From NCBI GenBank assembly GCA_038744685.1, contig JBCDMB010000015.1, forward strand, positions 16,542 to 80,541: a stretch of DNA of 64,000 nt, written 5' to 3'. Positions 36,010 through 44,020 of this stretch are shown here, piece after piece. Under the pieces are notes generated by a model. That model saw only the letters and a program-made list of their open reading frames with translations. It was not told the origin of the DNA and ran no database searches. Source of the stretch: Verrucomicrobiota bacterium. GTDB taxonomy: Bacteria; Verrucomicrobiota; Verrucomicrobiia; Opitutales; Puniceicoccaceae. Both the position numbers and the translations under genes were made by a program. Each line of letters begins with the position of its first letter. Within the stretch, counting starts at the first letter, position 1.

Positions 36010-37818
36010 ATGCGTGATTCTAAGTCAGCTGCTTTTGCGGCACTGTGTGTCCTCATCCTCACCACTCCTCCACTCAACCTTTTTTCTGCCACAATCGCTT
36101 CCGAAACCCTCTCCGAACAGGTAGAAAGGGCCGATGGGGTGGTCGTTGCAGTCGCAAAGGAACAAGGGGTAGAAGAAATCGATCACCAAATTTTCACCCG
36201 CTTTGTCTTTCAAACCGTGGAGTCCATCCGCGGCTCCTTTCCAGGTCAATTTTCCGTCCTTGGTTACGGTGGATCTTTAGGTGGGATTGCCGATTACGAT
36301 GCCCGTAAACCTACAATCATCACTAACCAACGGCTTCTCCTTTTCGTCGACGTTGGAGAGCACGGCCTTCTTTTTCGAGGCGGTCCTGAAGGGGTCCAAG
36401 AAGATACCAACGGCCTTGCCGCACAAGCCAGTCAAATCGCCGATCTTTTAGGACCTGGTCTCGACTTCTCCCAATACGTGGCCGAATCCCAGGTAAGTGT
36501 TCTCAATGTTCCCGCTAGTGGCCTACTGGGCGATACTCAACCTCGCAGATTTGTAACCCCCGATCGGGGCGAACCGATTCCCGTGATTATCGATACATCA
36601 ACCCTTCCAAGCGGTATTTCCGAAGAACAAGCGATTACGGCTATTCAAAACGCACTCGGTGCGTGGGAGGCAGTCTCGTCAGTCCGATTCGAGATCGTCG
36701 GCAACGAAGTATTTTCAATTTCCGCACGAAACTACGGTCTTGAGGACGGCAGCGTCATTCGAATTCAGATGCATGACAATTTTAATGAGATCGACGACCA
36801 GTCGAGTACTTTGGGGTTTGGAGGAGCTACCTTCTTTACCACCAAGCAAGGAGAGGGAGGCACAATCGACGGGCTCGCATTCAACCCATCCACCCATGGA
36901 TATGTAATTCTAGACCACACAAAAGCCACCCTCTCCGATCCGATTTCTCTTGAAGAAACGCTTACTCACGAGATTGGTCACGTCATCGGCCTTGCTCACA
37001 GCAGCGAAACTGCCAGTGAGAGCGATTCGGATCGAGCCGATGCCCAAATGTATTATCGCCTCCACAGAGACGGCCGCGGGGCGGATCCAAGAACGTGGGA
37101 TATTTCGACGATCGCCAAGATTCACCCTTCCGATACACCGCCTTTCTCCTTTGTGAGGAGAGAGGTTGCTATATCCTATCCCACCGCTCCATCCGCAGGC
37201 GTCAACACGTTCACGATTCCCTATGGAGACCTGCAGGGCGATAACGTCACCGTTCAGCTCAACTCTCAGACTGGTAACTTGGGGGTATTCGCCCTTTCTG
37301 GCGACCAACTCACTTATGTCCCCAATGCTTATTACGTTGAGGCAGATGCGGGCGTCAACTCATTTTACGACAAAGCGATCGTTCAACTTTCAGACGGCAC
37401 GAACGAACTTTTGGTGGCCTTCAACATCGTTGGATTCCGTCCCGATTCAAGACCATCAGACGCCCCCGACGGAGTTCCGAACGCTTGGATGACCACGTTT
37501 TTTGGTAGTAACGATGGATCTACCGCAAACGCAGATCCAGATGCGGACGGTTTTTCCAATGAAGACGAATTTCACCTCGGAACGGATCCGACCGATCCCA
37601 ACTCGCGCTTCTGGATCGTTGACAGCGCAGTGGGAAGTATAGAGTTCACCGCCCAGCCTGACGATGTCTATCGGATCGAAACCTCAACCGATCTGGTCAC
37701 ATGGAACGAGATTCGCCTTGTCCAGCAAATGGGCGGCGAAGACACCTTGACTGTCGACGATCTACCGAATGCTTCGACAGACGCGCCGTTGTTTGTAAGA
37801 GCGGTTCGGCTTCGGTGA
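36010..37818 (+). CDS. Secreted matrixin-type zinc metalloprotease
   Basis: 602 aa with an N-terminal signal segment. The zinc site THEIGHVIGLAHS (about residue 319, HExxHxxGxxH) and the preceding GGATFFTT region fit the metzincin/matrixin clan. Residues 385-480 look like an Ig/cadherin-like domain. NADPDADGFSNEDEFHLGT followed by DPTDPNSR is a calcium-binding thrombospondin-3/EF-like repeat, common in verrucomicrobial secreted proteins, and the last 60 residues (VYRIETSTDLVTWNEI) resemble a domain often found at their C-termini. It probably degrades extracellular protein. Confidence 0.85.
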   Translation: MRDSKSAAFAALCVLILTTPPLNLFSATIASETLSEQVERADGVVVAVAKEQGVEEIDHQIFTRFVFQTVESIRGSFPGQFSVLGYGGSLGGIADYDARKPTIITNQRLLLFVDVGEHGLLFRGGPEGVQEDTNGLAAQASQIADLLGPGLDFSQYVAESQVSVLNVPASGLLGDTQPRRFVTPDRGEPIPVIIDTSTLPSGISEEQAITAIQNALGAWEAVSSVRFEIVGNEVFSISARNYGLEDGSVIRIQMHDNFNEIDDQSSTLGFGGATFFTTKQGEGGTIDGLAFNPSTHGYVILDHTKATLSDPISLEETLTHEIGHVIGLAHSSETASESDSDRADAQMYYRLHRDGRGADPRTWDISTIAKIHPSDTPPFSFVRREVAISYPTAPSAGVNTFTIPYGDLQGDNVTVQLNSQTGNLGVFALSGDQLTYVPNAYYVEADAGVNSFYDKAIVQLSDGTNELLVAFNIVGFRPDSRPSDAPDGVPNAWMTTFFGSNDGSTANADPDADGFSNEDEFHLGTDPTDPNSRFWIVDSAVGSIEFTAQPDDVYRIETSTDLVTWNEIRLVQQMGGEDTLTVDDLPNASTDAPLFVRAVRLR

Positions 37819-37865
37819 ACTCAGGAAGATCTTTCGCACCCATTCAAAAGGAGGGAGGTAGCCAG

Positions 37866-39560
37866 TTATACCCGAAAGATCGCACCCAGCTTCTTCCCCA
37901 ACAAGACCGACGCACCGATGATGGTCACTGCGAGAAAGGCCATCGCCCAGACCCCTAGCGCGCTGGCAATGTAAGGTCCATCGCCCAATAGGTTGAGAAG
38001 CTCGTAAATCGCTTTCGTGATCGGATAATACTCCTGCTTCTGAGCCAGGATCAAACTATCGGACACTTCTAGCATTGCTTGGGAGAAAGCGAGAATCGCT
38101 CCGGCCAGGAGGTTCGCCACAATCAGCGGCATAGTGATCCTCAGTGCAGACTTTACCGGCGGACAACCGAGATTCTGGGCCGCCTCTTCGTAGGTCACAC
38201 TCGTTTGCTCCAAACCGGCTACCGCCGATCTTACGACAAACGGCAACTTGCGAATCGCGTAGGCGATGATCAACAGCGGAACCGGATTCACCGTCGGATT
38301 GATGAAATCAAAAGCCTTTCCGGATTGCGACATCGCGAGGTATCCAAAGGCAATCACGATTCCTGGGACCGCCAACGGGAGCATTGCCATGGCATCGAGA
38401 ATCGAACGACCCGGTATCGTCGAGCGGACCACCACATAGGCAATCGCAACTCCGAGTGCCACGTTCAGTACGGTAGCCGCCGAGCTGTAGAAAAGGCTGT
38501 TTTGGATCGATGAGAGAGTGAGCGGATGACCCAACGCCAACTTGTAGTTCTCCAAGGTCCAGCCTGTGGGCAGAATGCTCGCATACCAATCACTGGAGAA
38601 AGAGATGAGAATCACCGCGAGGTGAGGCAGAAGGGCGAGAAAGGTAATCCCAAGGAAGAAGGCAAAGCAGAAAAGCTGGCCGAGTTTGCCAGGACGCTTG
38701 GTCACCGATGCGTGGCCCGCCTTCGCCATCATCGAAAAGGTGTTTCTGCCAAAGAGAATCTTACCCACCAGGTAAAAGACAACCGACGCCGTCAGCATCA
38801 CCGCAACTAAAGCATAAGGAAAAGGATTCGTCCCGATCTCCTTCACTCCATTGAAGATCTGAACAGGAGTGACGCGATTGAAATCAAAGATCAGCGGAAC
38901 CCCCAGCTCGGTGAAGGCCCAGATGAAGACAATCGTGCTTCCGGCGAACACCCCCGGCCTCATCAAGGGCAGAGTCACCGTAAAGAAACGTTTCCATCCG
39001 CGGCAGCCCAAGTTCTCTGCCGCCTCCTCCATCGCAGGATCAATATTCGCGAGGGATGCAACCGCATTCAGATAAAGAATCGGATACAGACTCAGACCAT
39101 TCAACACGATCACCCCCCAGAACCTGCTATTCCCGAGCCAATCAATGGCGTCTCCGGGATCGATGAGTCCGAGGTGGACGAGTCCAGTATTCAGCAGCCC
39201 GTATTGACCCAGAATCTGACGCACTCCAATCGCCCCAACGAAAGGAGGCAGCATGATAGGGAGCAAAATAAGGGCGGAGAAGACCTTTTTCCCGAAAAAC
39301 TCGAAACGATCGGAAATAAAAGCCAACGGCAAAGCGATCAGGAGAGCGAGAATCGTGGAAAAGAGTCCCATTCCGAAGGCATTTACCAATCCCTCCATAT
39401 AGAGGTCGTTACGAAAGACTTCGACCACGTAGGCAATCGTCCACTCGCCATCGACCCCGACAAAACCACCCTCTAAAACCTGCCAGATCGGCCAAAGGAA
39501 AAAACAGGCAAAGAAGAAGCCGGTAACCCCCAGAATCGTGTAACTAAAACCGCGACTCAC
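37866..39560 (-). CDS. Fused ABC permease, iron(III)/AfuB-FbpB type
   Basis: 564 aa with about twelve membrane helices in two homologous halves, each with an EAA loop contacting the ATPase: EEAAENLGCRGWKRFFTVTL and YEEAAQNLGCPPVKSALRIT. A single two-domain permease of this kind is typical of Fe3+ (FbpB/AfuB) and some thiamine or phosphonate importers. No ATP-binding or solute-binding gene adjoins it in this window, so its partners must be elsewhere. It lies downstream of the VOC gene on the same strand. Confidence 0.87.
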   Translation of the reverse strand: MSRGFSYTILGVTGFFFACFFLWPIWQVLEGGFVGVDGEWTIAYVVEVFRNDLYMEGLVNAFGMGLFSTILALLIALPLAFISDRFEFFGKKVFSALILLPIMLPPFVGAIGVRQILGQYGLLNTGLVHLGLIDPGDAIDWLGNSRFWGVIVLNGLSLYPILYLNAVASLANIDPAMEEAAENLGCRGWKRFFTVTLPLMRPGVFAGSTIVFIWAFTELGVPLIFDFNRVTPVQIFNGVKEIGTNPFPYALVAVMLTASVVFYLVGKILFGRNTFSMMAKAGHASVTKRPGKLGQLFCFAFFLGITFLALLPHLAVILISFSSDWYASILPTGWTLENYKLALGHPLTLSSIQNSLFYSSAATVLNVALGVAIAYVVVRSTIPGRSILDAMAMLPLAVPGIVIAFGYLAMSQSGKAFDFINPTVNPVPLLIIAYAIRKLPFVVRSAVAGLEQTSVTYEEAAQNLGCPPVKSALRITMPLIVANLLAGAILAFSQAMLEVSDSLILAQKQEYYPITKAIYELLNLLGDGPYIASALGVWAMAFLAVTIIGASVLLGKKLGAIFRV

Positions 39561-39672
39561 ACTTTCTCGATAGTCGAGGACGATTCAGATGCGAGGCGAA
39601 AAGTAGACGAGGGCAAAGATTTCAAGGAAATCCAGTTCCACGGAGGAAAATCGTCCTCCATGTCCGAATCCC

Positions 39673-40131
39673 TTACCCGCCAAACAATTCCTGTGCCCGT
39701 TTGGCGACTTCCTCATCGGAAATCACTTCAATCACCTGAACAAAGCACCAACGATAGCCAAAAGGATCCAAAACGATCGCAGTTCGTGCACCGTAGAATT
39801 GGTCCTCGGGCGCACTGAGCGAGGTCGCTCCCGCAGCAATCGCCCGCTCGTAGTCCTCATCACAATTCCCGCTCTCTACACTGAAAAGGCAACTCGCCAT
39901 GGCTCCTTCCGGCATAGCATACGCCTTAAAATCATCGTCTTCATCGGAGATGTAGATCTTGGTGCCCTTGATCGCCATTTCCGCATGGGCGATTCCGCCG
40001 TCGGGACTTGGTAAACGGTAGAGCTCAACCGCCTCAAAGCCTTTCGCGTAAAAATCCAACGCCTCATTAGAGTCTTTCGTTGTGAGCGAGATAGTAACTG
40101 AGGGGACGGTGACGGAAACGTTTTCTGACAT
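39673..40131 (-). CDS. VOC-family (PhnB/glyoxalase-like) protein
   Basis: 152 aa from MSENVSVTVPSVTISLTTKD; the frame upstream (to 40236) is Arg-rich and not coding-like. SNEALDFYAKGFEAVELYRL, GIAHAEMAIKGTKIYISDE and VLDPFGYRWCFVQ follow the PhnB-like vicinal-oxygen-chelate fold, with paired beta-alpha-beta-beta-beta units. Members bind a metal and act as dioxygenases, isomerases or binding proteins; no specific substrate is indicated. It sits between typA and the ABC permease, all on the minus strand. Confidence 0.8.
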   Translation of the reverse strand: MSENVSVTVPSVTISLTTKDSNEALDFYAKGFEAVELYRLPSPDGGIAHAEMAIKGTKIYISDEDDDFKAYAMPEGAMASCLFSVESGNCDEDYERAIAAGATSLSAPEDQFYGARTAIVLDPFGYRWCFVQVIEVISDEEVAKRAQELFGG

Positions 40132-40232
40132 AACGGTTGAGCTTCTACGACACCGCGATTCAAAAGGGGAGCATATTCGGCGACCGCCTCCTCCGGGCAA
40201 GCTTCGGCGGGCCATGGATGTCGCCGCTCCGC

Positions 40233-42047
40233 TCAAGATGCCGTCCGCTTCTCGGCCTTGCGCCGCTCGTTCGCATCGAGAAGGCGCTTTCTCATGCGTA
40301 GAGAGGTCGGGGTCACTTCGACGAGTTCGTCGGGAGCGATGTATTCAAGAGCCCGCTCGAGGCTAAAGCGCACCGGAGGCGAGAGCATGATCCCTTTGCC
40401 CTCCCCGCTACTCCGCATGTTATCGAGCTGCTTCGCCTTGGTCGGATTGACCGGAAGATCGTGCTTTCGGGGATTCTCACCAACGACCTGCCCCGGATAG
40501 ACATCCTCACCGGGTGCCACAAAAAGTCGCCCCCGCTGCTGAAGCGTATCCAACGCATACGCCATGACCGACCCTTGGTCCATCGAGACCAAGGTGCCCG
40601 TGGTCCGCAGATCAATGGGGCCTACGGTAGGGCGATACTCGAGGAAGAGATGGCTCATCACACCGTTACCACTGGTCAAATTGACGAGGTCGGTCTCTAA
40701 CCCGATCAGACCCCGAGTCGGAATCTCGGCTTCTACGGTCACTCCAGATGCGTGATGATCGAGGTTTGTGACCTGGCCCTTTCGCCGGTTGATCGCCTCT
40801 ATAATTCCGCCGAGGTCCGACTCTGGAAGCTCCACCCACAGAGTTTCAAAGGGCTCAAAGACCTTCCCATCCCGTTCTTCATAAACCACCGTTGGACGGG
40901 AAACCAACACTTCGAAACCCTCCCGCCTCATCGTTTCGAGTAAAACGGAAATCTGCATCGCCCCACGCGCCGTGACCAGAAAGGATCCTCCATCGGCTCC
41001 GTCTTCGATTCGGATCGAAATGTTCGACTGAGTCTCCCGGACCAAACGTTCTCGAATCTGGCGTGAGGTCACTTTCTTCCCCTCCCGTCCCGCGAAAGGT
41101 CCATCATTCACGGAAAACTCCATCTGGATTGTTGGCGGATCGATTGCCACAAACGGCAAAGGCTCTGCATCCGGGTCGGCCGCAAGCGTATCTCCGATCC
41201 CGATATTCTCAAAACCTGCCAAGCCAACGACATCTCCCGCCACTCCTTCTGGTGCATCTTCGGTAGTAATACCGGTGTAAGTAAAAAGCTTCGTTATCTT
41301 TCCCTTTTTCGGCTGACCGGAAGCGTTGATTTCATAGATCGATTCACCCTGCAGGATCTTTCCGCTCAAAATGCGGCCAACCGCGATACGGCCGACAAAG
41401 TCGTTCCAATCGATATTACTCACCAACATGCGAAACTCACCCGACTCTACCTCGGGAGGGGGAATCTGTTCACGGATGATCGAGAAAAGCGGGTCCATTG
41501 ACTCCCTTGGGCCGTCAATCTTTTCACTCGCCCAGCCATCGCGGGCACTCGCGTAGAGGAACGGACAGTTGAACTGCTCCTCTGTCGCATCGAGTTCCAG
41601 GAATAGCTCCAGCACCTTATCGTGCACGTATTCCGGCCGAGCATTTTCGCGGTCCACTTTGTTGATGACCACCACCGGAGCGAGCCCGGCCGCAAGCGCC
41701 TTCTTGAGCACGAAACGAGTCTGCGCCTGCGGACCCTCGTAGGCATCCACCAAAAGAATCACTCCGTCGACCATCTTCATGACCCGCTCAACTTCCGCCC
41801 CGAAATCTGCATGTCCTGGAGTGTCGACGATGTTGACAAGGCAATCCTGGTGCAGAATCGCCGTGTTCTTCGCCTTGATCGTGATTCCCTTCTCCTTCTC
41901 AAGATCCATCGAATCCATGACCCGTTCGGAAACTACCTGATTCTCCCGAAACGCACCGCCCTGTCGCAACAGTTGGTCGACCAAGGTCGTTTTCCCATGA
42001 TCGACATGGGCAATTATAGCTACGTTACGGATATCATTCGCGTTCAT
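40233..42047 (-). CDS. typA: TypA/BipA ribosome-associated GTPase
   Basis: 604 aa, the normal TypA length. G1 is AHVDHGKTTLVDQLL, G2 EKGITIKAKNTA, G3 DTPGHADFG, G4 NKVD. The C-terminal part has the EF-G-like domains and the TypA-specific end with PTKAKQLDNMRSSGEGKG. TypA binds 70S/50S particles and aids ribosome assembly and stress growth. It is divergent from the MscS gene. Confidence 0.95.
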   Translation of the reverse strand: MNANDIRNVAIIAHVDHGKTTLVDQLLRQGGAFRENQVVSERVMDSMDLEKEKGITIKAKNTAILHQDCLVNIVDTPGHADFGAEVERVMKMVDGVILLVDAYEGPQAQTRFVLKKALAAGLAPVVVINKVDRENARPEYVHDKVLELFLELDATEEQFNCPFLYASARDGWASEKIDGPRESMDPLFSIIREQIPPPEVESGEFRMLVSNIDWNDFVGRIAVGRILSGKILQGESIYEINASGQPKKGKITKLFTYTGITTEDAPEGVAGDVVGLAGFENIGIGDTLAADPDAEPLPFVAIDPPTIQMEFSVNDGPFAGREGKKVTSRQIRERLVRETQSNISIRIEDGADGGSFLVTARGAMQISVLLETMRREGFEVLVSRPTVVYEERDGKVFEPFETLWVELPESDLGGIIEAINRRKGQVTNLDHHASGVTVEAEIPTRGLIGLETDLVNLTSGNGVMSHLFLEYRPTVGPIDLRTTGTLVSMDQGSVMAYALDTLQQRGRLFVAPGEDVYPGQVVGENPRKHDLPVNPTKAKQLDNMRSSGEGKGIMLSPPVRFSLERALEYIAPDELVEVTPTSLRMRKRLLDANERRKAEKRTAS

Positions 42048-42178
42048 ACTAGCGGTCGGTGATTAGGCAAAGCGGAGGAGGATCGCAGGACGACCATTCA
42101 AAGCAACCCAAATTCTATGATTGACGTTTTTCCGCCGTCAAAAATCCTCCGAAGCACTTTTTGAAACCAATCACCGCT

Positions 42179-43024
42179 ATGAATCATCTCTTCTCATTCG
42201 CCTACGTTTCTGTGGATAATCTCGACAATCTCCTTGCAGATTGGCTCATCAAGCTAGCTCTCGCTGTAGCGATTTTCTTCATCGGGAAGTGGATCGCCAA
42301 GATCGTCAAAGGACTGTTCCTTAAAGTCTGCGAGAAACGAGAAATTGATGCCTCCCTTTCCCGCTTCGTCGCGAGCATCATTTATTATCTTATCCTGACC
42401 TTTGTTGTCGTTGCCGCGCTAAGCAAACTAGGCATTCCCACCACTTCTATGGTGGCGATCGTCGGTGCTGCCGGTCTAGCCGTTGGCCTGGCACTTCAAG
42501 GTTGCCTTTCCAACTTTGCGGCTGGGGTCATGATTCTTCTGTTCCGCCCCTTCAAGACCGGCGATGTGATCGACGGTGGTGGAGTTCTTGGAATCGTTCA
42601 GGGAGTCGACATGCTCACGACTGAGGTAAAGAGCTTCGACGGCAAGATGATGATCGTACCGAACGGCAAATTTCTCGATAGCGTAATCACCAACATCAAC
42701 GCCTACGGTATGCGGCGAGTCGACATAGACTTCTCTATCAGTTATGACGATGACGTTGACGAAGCTCGTAAGCTAGTGCTCGACATTCTTCAATCCGACG
42801 AGCGCGTAAAGGACGACCCAGCGGTGATGATTGCCCTTTTGAATTACGGCGACAGCTCCATCGATATGGTCGCTCGGGCCTGGGTAGACTGCGCAGACTT
42901 TGGCGGAGTCCTTTTCGAGAACCGCGAGAAGGTGAAGAAGGTATTCGACGCCAACGGAATTACGATCCCCTTCCCACAGCGCGAGATTCGGATTCTCAAG
43001 GAAGACGAGGAAGCGGCTTCCTGA
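42179..43024 (+). CDS. Small-conductance mechanosensitive channel (MscS)
   Basis: 281 aa from the ATG at 42179 (a TTG six codons upstream is less likely). Three N-terminal membrane helices end in the pore helix GAAGLAVGLALQGCLSNFAAG, with the typical Gly/Ala packing, then RPFKTGDVIDGGGVLGIVQ and VPNGKFLDSVITN of the beta domain. It opens under membrane tension to release solutes. A Cys replaces the usual small residue in the pore-helix kink region (QGCLSN). Confidence 0.92.
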   Translation: MNHLFSFAYVSVDNLDNLLADWLIKLALAVAIFFIGKWIAKIVKGLFLKVCEKREIDASLSRFVASIIYYLILTFVVVAALSKLGIPTTSMVAIVGAAGLAVGLALQGCLSNFAAGVMILLFRPFKTGDVIDGGGVLGIVQGVDMLTTEVKSFDGKMMIVPNGKFLDSVITNINAYGMRRVDIDFSISYDDDVDEARKLVLDILQSDERVKDDPAVMIALLNYGDSSIDMVARAWVDCADFGGVLFENREKVKKVFDANGITIPFPQREIRILKEDEEAAS

Positions 43025-43067
43025 ACGGAGTGGCTGCTTTGTCATTTCCTCGCCTTTTCCAAGCATT

Positions 43068-43118
43068 CTCCGGCGACTGAAGTCGCCGCTCCTCTAGGAA
43101 GTCGACCTCAGGAGCGGC
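43068..43118. repeat. Left REP copy flanking the RAYT gene
   Basis: The 26-bp block at 43068-43093 contains the palindrome CGGCGACT-GA-AGTCGCCG and is identical to 43872-43897 on the far side of the transposase gene. Here a second arm follows: GCCGCTCCT (43085-43093) pairs with AGGAGCGGC (43110-43118), giving a BIME-like double hairpin. A CGGAG(T)GGCTGCTT word at 43026-43039 is also matched on the right side (43848-43861, one mismatch). Confidence 0.8.
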
Positions 43119-43214
43119 TGCTCTTGACCGTCTAAGCCTTGATCTAGTCAGCTTAGCTGCCGTTCAGCGTGCTCTCGCCTCTACTCCGTTTCCCTCGCAC
43201 CCTTCCCGCTCGTT

Positions 43215-43832
43215 GTGCAAGAAGAACCAACATTCTTCCACCCTAGTTCCGAGATCGATTTCAGCAAGAATCGATTGCCGCATTGGGAACAGGTAGGTGC
43301 TACATACTTCGTTACCTTTAGACTTTTCGATTCTTTACCCCAAAGCGTTCTCAAAGAAGCTATTCAAAGGGAATTGAAATCGGAATCAGATGATCTCCTC
43401 GAAGCCCAGAAGGATCGTCTTAAAATCCGTGAAAATCTCTTAGACAATGGAATCGGGGAATGCCAACTGCGTGATCCCATCGTCCGTCAAGAGGTTCTCA
43501 AAGTCGTCCAAACGATGCCTACAAAAGTCTGGACTCTCGTAATCATGCCGAATCACTTGCACTGTCTAATATCCCTGAATGAAAGCCGGACTCTTTCTTC
43601 TACTCTCCAAACGCTAAAAGGGATATCCGCACGAAGGGTGAACCAGAAGCTCAAACGCTCAGGCTCCTTTTGGGCGAAGGACTATTTTGATCGAATCGTC
43701 AGAGATAGATCCCACTTTTTCCGCTGTGCACGCTACATACGGAGGAACCCTCAAAAGGCAGCTTTAGGAACAACCGAGTTCACGCTGTGGGAAAGTGGGT
43801 ATGTCTCAAAACTCCTAACCGGAGCTCGCTAA
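43215..43832 (+). CDS. REP-associated tyrosine transposase (RAYT)
   Basis: 205 aa, GTG start. This is the Y1/IS200-like HUH fold: YFVTFRLFDSLPQ near the N-terminus, WTLVIMPNHLHCLISL holding the metal-binding HxH, then GSFWAKDYFDRIVRDRSHF and ARYIRRNPQKAAL with the candidate catalytic Tyr. These motifs mark RAYTs, single-copy domesticated relatives of IS200/IS605 transposases that process REP palindromes as single strands. The gene is bracketed by identical 26-bp REP copies 122 bp before and 39 bp after it. Confidence 0.9.
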   Translation: MQEEPTFFHPSSEIDFSKNRLPHWEQVGATYFVTFRLFDSLPQSVLKEAIQRELKSESDDLLEAQKDRLKIRENLLDNGIGECQLRDPIVRQEVLKVVQTMPTKVWTLVIMPNHLHCLISLNESRTLSSTLQTLKGISARRVNQKLKRSGSFWAKDYFDRIVRDRSHFFRCARYIRRNPQKAALGTTEFTLWESGYVSKLLTGAR

Positions 43833-43847
43833 TCGGTGACTCTCATG

Positions 43848-43897
43848 CGGAGGGGCTGCTTCAGCTGCCCACTCCGGCGACTGAAGTCGCCGCTCCT
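43848..43897. repeat. Right REP copy flanking the RAYT gene
   Basis: Contains CGGAGGGGCTGCTT (43848-43861) and the 26-bp block 43872-43897, identical to the left copy at 43068-43093, with the palindrome CGGCGACT-GA-AGTCGCCG. It starts 16 bp after the transposase stop and precedes mfd. No second long hairpin arm is seen on this side. Confidence 0.8.
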
Positions 43898-44020
43898 TTT
43901 GAAAGGCACACGCAAGTGAAAGGAACGGTTGCCGACCCGCTCCACTCAACAGCTTGTCCCCAAAACAACTCCTCATATCCGGTTTGCCTTTTCGAGCTGC
44001 CGTCGTCCCGATGGTAGCTC

